Source of the DNA: Ornithinimicrobium avium
GTDB taxonomy: Bacteria; Actinomycetota; Actinomycetes; Actinomycetales; Dermatophilaceae
Direction: 5' to 3'
Assembly: GCF_003351765.1 (NCBI RefSeq)
Contig: NZ_CP031229.1
Location: forward strand, 3,844,001-3,908,000
Length of the DNA: 64,000 nt
The position numbers and the translations under genes are program-made. The notes below the pieces were generated by a model that did not search any database, was not told where the DNA came from, and saw only the letters and a list, made by a program, of their open reading frames with translations. This document shows positions 37,900 through 45,584 of the stretch, one piece after another (within the stretch, counting starts at the first letter, position 1; every line of letters begins with the position of its first letter).

Positions 37900-37914
37900 A
37901 GTGGTCAGACCACT
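37900..37914. promoter_or_regulatory. GntR/LldR operator, perfect 7-bp inverted repeat
   Basis: AGTGGTC-A-GACCACT is fully symmetric and contains TGGTCAGACCA, which fits the TNGTNNNACNA consensus of LldR/FadR-type GntR regulators. It lies in the lldR-lldP divergent region, 86 bp before the lldP start and just downstream of the candidate -10 box. Confidence 0.8.
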
Positions 37915-37999
37915 AAGAGATCAGCCAATTAGATCATCCTTGGACATCAACGGCGATGGGCACCTGGCACCGCCGTTCCGCACTCATGACGGAGACGAC

Positions 38000-39685
38000 A
38001 TGTACACACCGGATCTGGCTCCCCTCGCGGGCAGCCTGCTGTGGTCCTCCCTGGCGGCCGCCCTGCCCCTGGTGACGATCTTCGTGGCCCTGGGAGTCCT
38101 GCGCTGGAAGGCGCACTGGGCCGGGCTGGCCGCGCTCGCGGTCGCGGCCGCCGTCGCGGTCCTCGCCTACGGCATGCCGGTCCACCTGGTCGGACTGTCC
38201 GCGGCGCAGGGATTCACCTTCGGCCTCTTCCCGATCATGTGGATCGTGGTCAACGCCATCTGGCTCTACGAGCTCACGGTCCGCTCCGGACGGTTCGAGG
38301 ACCTGCGCCTGGTCATCGACGCGATCTCCGACGACCCCCGCGTGCAGGCGATCATCATCGCCTTCTGCTTCGGGGGGCTGCTCGAGGCGCTGGCCGGCTT
38401 CGGCGCCCCGGTCGCGATCACCGGCGTCATGCTGATGGCGGTCGGGTTCACCGCGATGCGCGCGGCCACCGTCGTCCTGGTCGCCAACACCGCGCCGGTG
38501 GCCTTCGGCGCCATCGCCATCCCGATCATCACCGCCGGCAACCTGACCGGCATCGACTACCAGCACATCGGTGCAGTCGTCGGGCACCAGACCCCGCTGC
38601 TGGCCGTCTTCGTGCCGCTCTTCCTCGTGATCCTGGTCGACGGCCGGCGTGGCGTCCGGCAGCTGTGGCCCCTGGCCGTCGTCGTCGGCGTGGTCTTCGC
38701 GGTGGCGCAGTGGTTCTCCTCCAACTACCTCTCGGTCGAGCTCACCGACATCGTCGCCTCGCTGGCGGGCCTCGCCGCTGCCGTGCTCATGCTCCAGGTC
38801 TGGAAGCCGCAGGGCGGCGCCGAGGCCCAGGCTCGGATGGATGCCGAGCGCGAGCAGGAGGACGCCGGCCCGGTCGACACCAGCGGCACCGGCGGTGCCG
38901 TGGCGACCCTGGAGCGCACCCAGGTGGCCCTGACCGGCAGCCGCGTCTTCCTCGCGCTCTTCCCTTACCTGCTCGTCATCGTGGTCTTCTCCCTGGCCAA
39001 GCTGTGGCGGCCGCTGACCTCCTGGCTGGCCACCACGGACGTCAAGATCGCCTGGCCGGGCCTGGACGGCAACATCTTCACCGCCGCCGGTGAGCTGTCC
39101 TCCAGCACCGTCTACAGCTTCCAGTGGCTCTCCTCGCCCGGGACGATGCTGCTGATCTCCGGGGTCGTCGTGGCCCTGGTCTACCGGATGTCGGCCGCGG
39201 ACGCCGCCGACGTCTACCGCCGGACCGTGGTCAAGATGCGCTTCGCCATCCTCACCGTCGGTTTCGTCCTGGCCCTGGCCTACGTGATGAACCAGTCGGG
39301 CCAGACGATCACCATCGGCACCTGGATCGCCGGCACCGGCGCCGCCTTCGCGTTCTTCTCCCCGATCCTGGGCTGGATCGGCACGGCGGTCACGGGGTCG
39401 GACACCAGCGCCAACGCGCTCTTCGCCACCCTCCAGCAGACCGCGGCGCAGAAGGCCGGCATCGACCCGGCGCTGCTCGTCGCCGCCAACACCGCCGGCG
39501 GCGTCGTCGGCAAGATGATCAGCCCGCAGAACCTGACGATCGCCGCGACCGCCGTGGGCCTGGTCGGCCGCGAGTCCGACATCTTCCGCAAGGTCATCTG
39601 GTGGAGCCTGGGCATGCTCCTCGGGCTCTGCCTGCTCGTCGGCCTGCAGTCCACCGTCCTGTCCTGGATGGTGCCCACCCTCTGA
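38000..39685 (+). CDS. lldP: L-lactate permease
   Basis: This 561-residue inner-membrane lactate-proton symporter of the LctP family has about twelve to thirteen hydrophobic helices spread over the full length. Family features are FCFGGLLEALAGFGAPVAI near 125-143, NTAPVAFGAIAIP, and near the C-terminus GSDTSANALFATLQQTAA and NTAGGVVGKMISPQN. ATG 38000 is chosen since GGAG lies five bases upstream and the sequence before it is the operator region. lldD follows after 58 bp in the same orientation. Both should be released from LldR by lactate. Confidence 0.95.
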   Translation: MYTPDLAPLAGSLLWSSLAAALPLVTIFVALGVLRWKAHWAGLAALAVAAAVAVLAYGMPVHLVGLSAAQGFTFGLFPIMWIVVNAIWLYELTVRSGRFEDLRLVIDAISDDPRVQAIIIAFCFGGLLEALAGFGAPVAITGVMLMAVGFTAMRAATVVLVANTAPVAFGAIAIPIITAGNLTGIDYQHIGAVVGHQTPLLAVFVPLFLVILVDGRRGVRQLWPLAVVVGVVFAVAQWFSSNYLSVELTDIVASLAGLAAAVLMLQVWKPQGGAEAQARMDAEREQEDAGPVDTSGTGGAVATLERTQVALTGSRVFLALFPYLLVIVVFSLAKLWRPLTSWLATTDVKIAWPGLDGNIFTAAGELSSSTVYSFQWLSSPGTMLLISGVVVALVYRMSAADAADVYRRTVVKMRFAILTVGFVLALAYVMNQSGQTITIGTWIAGTGAAFAFFSPILGWIGTAVTGSDTSANALFATLQQTAAQKAGIDPALLVAANTAGGVVGKMISPQNLTIAATAVGLVGRESDIFRKVIWWSLGMLLGLCLLVGLQSTVLSWMVPTL

Positions 39686-39743
39686 CCTGCCGGTCCTGCC
39701 ACCCTGGGACGATGCGTCCCGCCCTCCGAAGGAGATGACTCTC

Positions 39744-41015
39744 ATGGTCCAGCGACAGATACCGAAACCCGAAGAGATCTTCGAGCTGCTGAAGTTCAGG
39801 AAGTTCGACCCCGACGGCAGGCGACGCCGGCTGGCGTCGGCGCAGACGATCGAGGACCTGCGGCGGATCGCCAAGCGGCGCACGCCCGCGGCGGCCTTCG
39901 ACTACACCGACGGCGCCGCCGAGGGCGAGGTCTCGCTGCGCCGGGCGCTGCAGGCCTTCGAGGACGTGGAGTTCCACCCCTCGATCCTCAAGGACGTCTC
40001 GGAGGTCAACACCTCCACGACCGTCCTCGGGGACACCTCGGCCCTGCCGTTCGGCATCGCCCCTACCGGGTTCACGCGGCTGATGCAGACCGAGGGCGAG
40101 ACCGCCGGCGCCGGGGCCGCGGGCGCCGCCGGCATCCCGTTCACGCTGTCCACCCTGGGCACCACCTCCATCGAGGACGTCAAGGCGGCCAACCCGCACG
40201 GCCGCAACTGGTTCCAGCTCTACGTGATGCGGCAGCGCGAGATCTCCTACGGCCTGGTGGAGCGGGCCGCGCAGGCCGGCTTCGACACCCTGTTCTTCAC
40301 GGTGGACACCCCGGTCGCCGGGGCCAGGCTGCGGGACGCGCGCAACGGCTTCTCCATCCCGCCGCAGATCGCCCTGCGCACCGTCGCCAACGCCGCCGTC
40401 CGCCCCTGGTGGTGGTGGGACTTCCTGACCACCCCCAAGCTGGAGTTCGCCTCGCTGAGCGAGACCGGCGGCACCGTCGGCGAGCTGCTCAACTCGGCGA
40501 TGGACCCCTCGATCAACTTCGAGGACCTCGCCGAGATCCGGGCGATGTGGCCGGGCAGGCTCGCGATCAAGGGCGTCCAGACGGTGGAGGACGCCAGGCG
40601 GCTGGCCGACCTCGGGGTCGACGCGGTCCTGCTGTCCAACCACGGCGGCCGCCAGCTCGACCGGGCCCCCGTGCCCTTCCACCTGCTGCCCGAGGTGGTG
40701 CGCGAGGTCGGCGACGACGTCGAGGTCATGGTGGACACCGGCATCCGCAACGGCGGCGACATCGTCGCCTGCCTGGCGATGGGAGCCCGCTTCACCCTGA
40801 TCGGCCGCGCCTACCTCTACGGCCTGATGGCCGGCGGTCGCGAGGGTGTGGACCGCACCATCGAGATCCTGGCCGACCAGGTGCGGCGCACCATGCAGCT
40901 GCTCCAGGTGCGCACCGTCGAGGAGCTCAACCCCTCGCACGTCACGCAGCTGTCCCGGTTCACCCGGGTCGACGCTCCGGCGCCGCCCGCGGTCAGCCGG
41001 CGGCGAGACCTCTGA
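39744..41015 (+). CDS. lldD: L-lactate dehydrogenase (FMN, quinone-linked)
   Basis: This 423-residue FMN-dependent alpha-hydroxy-acid dehydrogenase oxidises L-lactate to pyruvate at the membrane face. Motifs are FDYTDGAAEGE, FGIAPTGFTRLMQTEGE, FQLYVMRQRE, the active-site SNHGGRQLDRAPVP with the catalytic His and Arg, and the phosphate-binding VDTGIRNGGDI and GRAYLYGLMAGG. The second ATG (39744) is chosen because AAGGAG (39729-39734) is nine bases upstream, while the first ATG (39735) abuts it. The 3' end overlaps the convergent MerR gene by 23 bp. Confidence 0.93.
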   Translation: MVQRQIPKPEEIFELLKFRKFDPDGRRRRLASAQTIEDLRRIAKRRTPAAAFDYTDGAAEGEVSLRRALQAFEDVEFHPSILKDVSEVNTSTTVLGDTSALPFGIAPTGFTRLMQTEGETAGAGAAGAAGIPFTLSTLGTTSIEDVKAANPHGRNWFQLYVMRQREISYGLVERAAQAGFDTLFFTVDTPVAGARLRDARNGFSIPPQIALRTVANAAVRPWWWWDFLTTPKLEFASLSETGGTVGELLNSAMDPSINFEDLAEIRAMWPGRLAIKGVQTVEDARRLADLGVDAVLLSNHGGRQLDRAPVPFHLLPEVVREVGDDVEVMVDTGIRNGGDIVACLAMGARFTLIGRAYLYGLMAGGREGVDRTIEILADQVRRTMQLLQVRTVEELNPSHVTQLSRFTRVDAPAPPAVSRRRDL

Positions 41016-41397
41016 GGTCCTCCTGGCAGCGCCGCTCGAGCTCCTCCAGCTCGCGCAGCGAGTCCTCGATGTCGCGGCGTCGGCCCTCCAGGTCGACGCG
41101 GCGGTCGTCGATCTGGCCCAGCAGGTAGCGCAGCTGGCCGGCCTCGCCGGGCTGGTCGTCGTACATCCCCAGGATCGTGGAGATCTCCTCGAGCGGGAAG
41201 CCGAGACGTCGACCGCGCAGCACGAGGGCCAGGCGGGTGCGCTCGCGGCGGTGGTAGAGCCGGCGCTGCCCGTCCCGCTCGGGGGAGAGCAGCCCCAGGT
41301 GCTCGTAGTGGCGCAGCGCCCGGTGGGTGACGTCGAAGTCGTCGGCCATCTGGGCGATCGTCCAGGTCGGGTCGGTCTCGTCAATCTGGTCGGGCAC
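40993..41397 (-). CDS. MerR family transcriptional regulator
   Basis: This 134-residue regulator has an N-terminal MerR DNA-binding domain (WTIAQMADDFDVTHRALRHY and EHLGLLSPERDGQRRLYHRR), then a coiled-coil dimerisation helix rich in Arg/Glu/Leu. No Cys-rich metal-binding loop is present, so it is not a metal sensor. It resembles the small MerR proteins (LiuR-like) controlling branched-chain or fatty acyl-CoA catabolism. GTG 41397 is chosen because AAGGA lies five bases upstream; ATG 41430 would extend it by 11 residues into the palindrome. It is divergent from acyl-CoA dehydrogenase across a strong palindrome and overlaps the lldD end. Confidence 0.87.
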   Translation of the reverse strand: MPDQIDETDPTWTIAQMADDFDVTHRALRHYEHLGLLSPERDGQRRLYHRRERTRLALVLRGRRLGFPLEEISTILGMYDDQPGEAGQLRYLLGQIDDRRVDLEGRRRDIEDSLRELEELERRCQEDLRGLAAG

Positions 41398-41407
41398 GGT
41401 TGTCCTT

Positions 41408-41419
41408 ACGTCAAGTACG
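41408..41419. promoter_or_regulatory. Extra ACGTCAAG(T/C)ACG half-site in the merR leader
   Basis: ACGTCAAGTACG here repeats, with one mismatch, ACGTCAAGCACG at 41451-41462, 43 bp away. It lies between the predicted merR transcription start and its GTG, where binding would give autorepression. Confidence 0.5.
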
Positions 41420-41424
41420 GGTGC

Positions 41425-41468
41425 CCCCATCGTGCTTGACCTTTGCGTCAACGTCAAGCACGATGGGG
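41425..41468. promoter_or_regulatory. Perfect 16-bp inverted repeat with mirrored promoters (MerR operator)
   Basis: The left arm (41425-41440) is the exact complement of GTCAAGCACGATGGGG (41453-41468), separated by 12 bp. Because of the symmetry, each strand carries TTGAC followed 17 bp later by CACGAT (forward strand 41436-41441 and 41459-41464; reverse strand 41457-41452 and 41434-41429). The result is two overlapping divergent promoters of almost identical sequence, serving the MerR gene and the acyl-CoA dehydrogenase. The palindrome is directly visible; the promoter reading is inferred. Confidence 0.75.
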
Positions 41469-41527
41469 ACGTGCACGCGGTAGCGGGCGCACCCCATACC
41501 CCCGGACCCGAAGGATTGCGGACACCG

Positions 41528-42709
41528 ATGTTCGAGCTGAGCCAGGACCACGAGGACTTCCGCCGGCTGGTGCGCGAGTTCGCCGAGGGTGAGATCGCCC
41601 CGCACGTGCAGGAGTGGGACCGGGAGAGCCGCTTCCCGGTGCACCTCGTGCCCGCGATGGGCGAGCTGGGACTGTTCGGCCTGGAGGCGCCCGAGGAGTT
41701 CGGCGGCGCCGGGATGGAGGGGCAGGGGTTCAGCTACCTGTGCGTGGCGATCGAGGAGCTCGGTCGGGTCGACCAGGCCATGGGCATCACCCTCGAGGCC
41801 GGGGTGGGCCTGGGCATCAACCCGATCCAGACCTACGGGTCGAAGGAGCAGAAGGAGCGCTGGCTGCCCGACCTCGTCGCCGGGCGCACGCTCGCCGGCT
41901 TCGGTCTGACCGAGCCGGAGGCCGGCTCCGACGCCGGGGCGACGCGCACCCGCGCGGTCCTGCAGGACGGCGAGTGGGTGGTCGACGGGGCCAAGGCGTT
42001 CATCACCAACTCCGGCACCGACATCACCTCGGTGGTCACGGTCACGGCCAGGACCGGTGAGCTCGAGGACGGCAGGCCCGAGATCAGCGCGATCATCGTG
42101 CCCAGCGGCACCGAGGGGTTCGTGGTCGAGCCGGCCTACCGCAAGCTCGGCTGGCACATCTCCGACACCCACGGCCTGACCTTCGAGGGCGCGCGCGTCC
42201 CGGAGGCCAACCTGCTCGGCGAGCGCGGGCAGGGGTTCAAGCAGTTCCTCAAGACCCTCGACGACGGGCGCATCGCGATCGCCGCGCTCGCGGTCGGCTG
42301 CATCCAGCGGATGCTGGAGGAGACCACCCGCTACAGCCAGGAGCGCCTCGCGTTCGGCCGCCCGATCGCGGTCAACCAGGGCGTCTCCTTCCAGATCTCC
42401 GACATCGCGGTGATGGCCGAGGCCTCCCGCGCCCTCGTCTACAAGGCGGCCTGGCTCAAGGAGCAGCAGCACGCCGGCAAGCGCTCGGTCGCCGAGGTCA
42501 AGCAGGCCGCCGCGATCGCCAAGCTCTACGCCACCGAGGCCGCGGTCAGCTCCACGCGCATCGCCACGCAGGTCTTCGGCGGCAACGGCTTCATGGAGGA
42601 GTACCCCGTCGCCCGCTTCTACCGCGACGCCAAGATCCTGGAGATCGGCGAGGGCACCTCGGAGGTCCAGCGGATGCTCATCGCGCGCGGCCTCGGCCTG
42701 CCGGCCTGA
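41528..42709 (+). CDS. Acyl-CoA dehydrogenase
   Basis: This 393-residue FAD enzyme introduces an alpha-beta double bond into a short or branched acyl-CoA. The helical N-terminal domain has FRRLVREFAEGEIAPHV; the FAD/beta domain has AGFGLTEPEAGSDAGATRTRA and FITNSGTD; the C-terminal domain has ERLAFGRPI, QVFGGNGFMEEYPVARFYRDA and EIGEGTSEVQR, where the Glu of the last motif is the usual catalytic base. ATG 41528 follows AAGGA at about 11 bp. The carboxyltransferase subunit starts 13 bp after its stop, and the divergent MerR regulator suggests an inducible leucine- or terpene-type acyl-CoA pathway. Confidence 0.92.
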   Translation: MFELSQDHEDFRRLVREFAEGEIAPHVQEWDRESRFPVHLVPAMGELGLFGLEAPEEFGGAGMEGQGFSYLCVAIEELGRVDQAMGITLEAGVGLGINPIQTYGSKEQKERWLPDLVAGRTLAGFGLTEPEAGSDAGATRTRAVLQDGEWVVDGAKAFITNSGTDITSVVTVTARTGELEDGRPEISAIIVPSGTEGFVVEPAYRKLGWHISDTHGLTFEGARVPEANLLGERGQGFKQFLKTLDDGRIAIAALAVGCIQRMLEETTRYSQERLAFGRPIAVNQGVSFQISDIAVMAEASRALVYKAAWLKEQQHAGKRSVAEVKQAAAIAKLYATEAAVSSTRIATQVFGGNGFMEEYPVARFYRDAKILEIGEGTSEVQRMLIARGLGLPA

Positions 42710-42722
42710 GCACGGTGGCACG

Positions 42723-44312
42723 ATGACAGGTATGCAGAAGATGAGCGCGTCTGTCGCCGCAGGAAATCCCCACCCCGACCCGCGGGTCGGTGACCTGCGG
42801 ACCCGGCTGGGTGCGGCATACCGAGCCTCGGCGGAGCCGACGGAGAAGGGACGCGCGAAGCTCGACAGCCAGGGCAAGATGTACGTCCGCGACCGGATCG
42901 CGATGCTCTTCGACGAGGGCAGCTTCGTCGAGGACGGGCGCTACGCCAACTCGACCGCCGGCAGCCTGCCCGCGGACGGCGTCGTCACCGGACGCGGTGA
43001 GGTCGACGGTCGCGCGGCGATCGTCGTGGCCAACGACCCGACCGTCAAGGCCGGCTCCTGGGGCGCGCGGACGGTGGAGAAGATGATCCGCGCCACCGAG
43101 GCGGCGCTGCGCGAGGAGCTGCCGCTCTTCTGGTTCGTCGACTCCGCCGGCGCGCGGATCACCGACCAGGTCGACCTGTTCCCGGGGCGACGCGGCGCCG
43201 GGCGGATCTTCCACAACCAGGTGGCGCTCTCGGGCAAGGTCCCCCAGATCTGCTGCCTGTTCGGGCCGAGCGCGGCCGGCGGCGCCTACATCCCCAGCTT
43301 CACCGACGTCGTCATCATGGTCGAGGGCAACGCCTCCATGTACCTCGGCAGCCCCCGGATGGCCGAGATGGTCGTGGGCGAGAAGGTCACCCTCGAGGAG
43401 ATGGGCGGGGCGCGGATGCACTGCACGGTCTCCGGTGTCGGCGACCTGCTCGCCGCCGACGACGAGGAGGCCATCGGGCTGGCCAGGGACCTGTTCTCCT
43501 ACCTGCCGGACACCTGGCACGACCCGGCCCCGGCCTACCTGGCCGAGGCGCCGGCCGTGCCGCTGGGCCGGGACACGGTGCCCGAGGCGGAGTCGGTGCC
43601 CTTCGACGTGCACGACGTCATCGACGGGGTCGTCGACGCCGACAGCTTCTTCGAGATCAAGCCGCTCTTCGCCCCCGAGCTCGTCGTCGGGCTGGGCCGG
43701 GTCGAGGGGCAGACCGTGGGCATCCTGGCCAACAACTCGATGGTCAAGGGCGGGGTGCTCTTCACCGACTCCGCGGACAAGGCCGCGCGCTTCATCTGGC
43801 TGTGCGACGCCTACGGGATCCCGCTGCTCTACCTGGCCGACGTCCCCGGCTTCATGATCGGCAGCGAGGTCGAGCGCGGTGGCATCATCCGGCACGGCGC
43901 CAAGATGGTCTCGGCGGTGTCCGAGGCGACGGTGCCCCAGCTGTGCGTCGTGGTGCGCAAGGCCTACGGCGCCGGGCTCTACGCGATGGGCGGACCGGGC
44001 TTCGGCCCCGACGCCACGATCGCGCTGCCGACGGCCCGGATCGCGGTGATGGGTCCGGAGGCGGCGGTCAACGCGGTCTTCGCCAACAAGATCGCGGCGA
44101 TCGAGGACGAGACGGAGCGGGCCGCCTACGTCGAGGAGCGCCGCGCGGAGTACATGGAGGACGTCGACCTCGAGCGCCTGGCTGCCGACCTGGTCATCGA
44201 CGCGGTCGTCGAGCCGGAGGACCTGCGTGCGGAGGTCGCGCGCAGGTTCCGCTACGCCGCCCGGCGGGACCGGCACTTCTCCACCCGGCACCGGGCGATC
44301 CCGCCGGTCTGA
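42723..44312 (+). CDS. Acyl-CoA carboxylase beta subunit (carboxyltransferase)
   Basis: This 529-residue carboxyltransferase moves CO2 from biotin onto an acyl-CoA. The N- and C-terminal crotonase-like halves show VRDRIAMLFDEGSF, FVDSAGARITDQV, FGPSAAGGAYIPSF, YLADVPGFMIGSEVERGGII and GAGLYAMGGPGFGPDATIALP. Length and motifs resemble methylcrotonyl- or geranyl-CoA carboxylase beta subunits (LiuB/AtuC type) more than propionyl-CoA PccB, but this is a family-level judgement. The biotin-carrying partner is not adjacent; accA3 at 35183 is the nearest. ATG 42723 is used, with ATG 42732 also possible. It sits in an apparent two-gene operon with acyl-CoA dehydrogenase. Confidence 0.88.
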   Translation: MTGMQKMSASVAAGNPHPDPRVGDLRTRLGAAYRASAEPTEKGRAKLDSQGKMYVRDRIAMLFDEGSFVEDGRYANSTAGSLPADGVVTGRGEVDGRAAIVVANDPTVKAGSWGARTVEKMIRATEAALREELPLFWFVDSAGARITDQVDLFPGRRGAGRIFHNQVALSGKVPQICCLFGPSAAGGAYIPSFTDVVIMVEGNASMYLGSPRMAEMVVGEKVTLEEMGGARMHCTVSGVGDLLAADDEEAIGLARDLFSYLPDTWHDPAPAYLAEAPAVPLGRDTVPEAESVPFDVHDVIDGVVDADSFFEIKPLFAPELVVGLGRVEGQTVGILANNSMVKGGVLFTDSADKAARFIWLCDAYGIPLLYLADVPGFMIGSEVERGGIIRHGAKMVSAVSEATVPQLCVVVRKAYGAGLYAMGGPGFGPDATIALPTARIAVMGPEAAVNAVFANKIAAIEDETERAAYVEERRAEYMEDVDLERLAADLVIDAVVEPEDLRAEVARRFRYAARRDRHFSTRHRAIPPV

Positions 44313-44321
44313 CCGGGCCGC

Positions 44322-45584
44322 TCAGGAGGCGTTCCGGCCCCCTCGCAGCCGGCCGACCAGGTGCCCGAGCCCGACCCGGCGGGCCGCCTGGCGCACCGGC
44401 AGGGCCAGCGCGGCGCCGACCACGACGCCGAGCGCGATCGCGAGGATCACCAGCGTCACCTCGACGACCGCGGCGAAGGCCGCCTCGGGACCGACCTCGA
44501 GCTGGGTGACCGAGATGAGCCCGAAGGACCCGGGGACGAGCAGCCAGAAGCTGGGCAGGAAGACCACGGAGCGAGGCAGCTGCGGCCGGACCAGCTCGAC
44601 CACCGTGGCGACGAGGATGGCCACGGTCGCGCCCGCGAACGCCCCGGCCCACCTGTTGTCGGCGAGCGTCTGCCCCAGGAGCTGCCCGAGGTAGGTCGCC
44701 AGCGCCGTCAGCATCACCCACGGCACGAGCGAGAGGCGCAGCGACTCCATCAGCGAGATCGCGACGGTGACCACCGCGACGCCGAGGAGGGGCGCCCACC
44801 AGCCGAGCTCGACCGGCCGTGCCGGGTCGAGGCTCTCCAGCGGCACGTGCAGGAAGGACACGGCGGCACCCACGCCGAGGGCGAAGAGCAGCAGCTGGAC
44901 CGTCCCGCGGCCCAGCCGCGAGGTGCCGGCGACCATCGAGCCCGCGGCCAGCTCGACCAGGCCCGTGACGATCGTGGCACCGGGCAGCAGCACCGCGATC
45001 GGCGCGACCAGGGTCCACAGCGGTGCGTCGACCAGCCCGGCCGACGCCGCCCAGAACGCCGCGAGCGCGCTGACGGACGCGGCGACGAGGGGCGTCAGCG
45101 TCGCCGCCGTGCTGCTCCGTGCGGACAGGAGCATCAGGGCCACGGTCACCGGCGCCAGCAGCGCCGCGAACACGACCGAGGGCCAGGCCGGGGCGAGGAC
45201 GAGGGCGATGCCCACCCCGGAGAGGACCCCGCCGGCGACCACCCCGGGCACGGCGTAGCGGTGCGGCTGCCCGCGCAGCGTCGACAAGCGGGCGAGCGCG
45301 TCGTCGGGGCCCAGGCTCCCGGTGCGCATCCCGGCCAGGACGGCCGACACGTCCGAGAGCTGGTCGAGGCGCACCCCGCCCTCGACCGCCTCGAAGGTCG
45401 TCGGCCGTCCGGCGGCCAGCGTGACCCAGACGCCGCGCGGCAGGCAGGCGACCTGGGCCCGCGGGTGCCCGAGCACCGCCGCGACGGACCGGAGGTCCTG
45501 CTCCACCTCCTGCGTGGGAAGCCCTCCGGCGAGCAGCCCGGCGCCGAGCCAGGCCAGCAGCTGGCGGTCGCGGTCGTCGGTCAC
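44322..45584 (-). CDS. Threonine/serine exporter family protein (ThrE type)
   Basis: This 420-residue membrane protein has the two fused parts of ThrE. The N-terminal DUF1212-like region has a soluble segment (AGGLPTQEVEQDLRSVAAVLG) and about five helices; the C-terminal half holds another five. The intracellular N-terminal domain in ThrE is hydrolase-like, and the conserved GLPTQEVE stretch corresponds to it. The GTG start overlaps the S9 peptidase stop (GTGA). An exporter coupled to an oligopeptidase suggests relief of amino acids released from peptides, though the real substrate is unknown. It converges on the carboxylase gene with 9 bp between stops. Confidence 0.82.
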   Translation of the reverse strand: MTDDRDRQLLAWLGAGLLAGGLPTQEVEQDLRSVAAVLGHPRAQVACLPRGVWVTLAAGRPTTFEAVEGGVRLDQLSDVSAVLAGMRTGSLGPDDALARLSTLRGQPHRYAVPGVVAGGVLSGVGIALVLAPAWPSVVFAALLAPVTVALMLLSARSSTAATLTPLVAASVSALAAFWAASAGLVDAPLWTLVAPIAVLLPGATIVTGLVELAAGSMVAGTSRLGRGTVQLLLFALGVGAAVSFLHVPLESLDPARPVELGWWAPLLGVAVVTVAISLMESLRLSLVPWVMLTALATYLGQLLGQTLADNRWAGAFAGATVAILVATVVELVRPQLPRSVVFLPSFWLLVPGSFGLISVTQLEVGPEAAFAAVVEVTLVILAIALGVVVGAALALPVRQAARRVGLGHLVGRLRGGRNAS

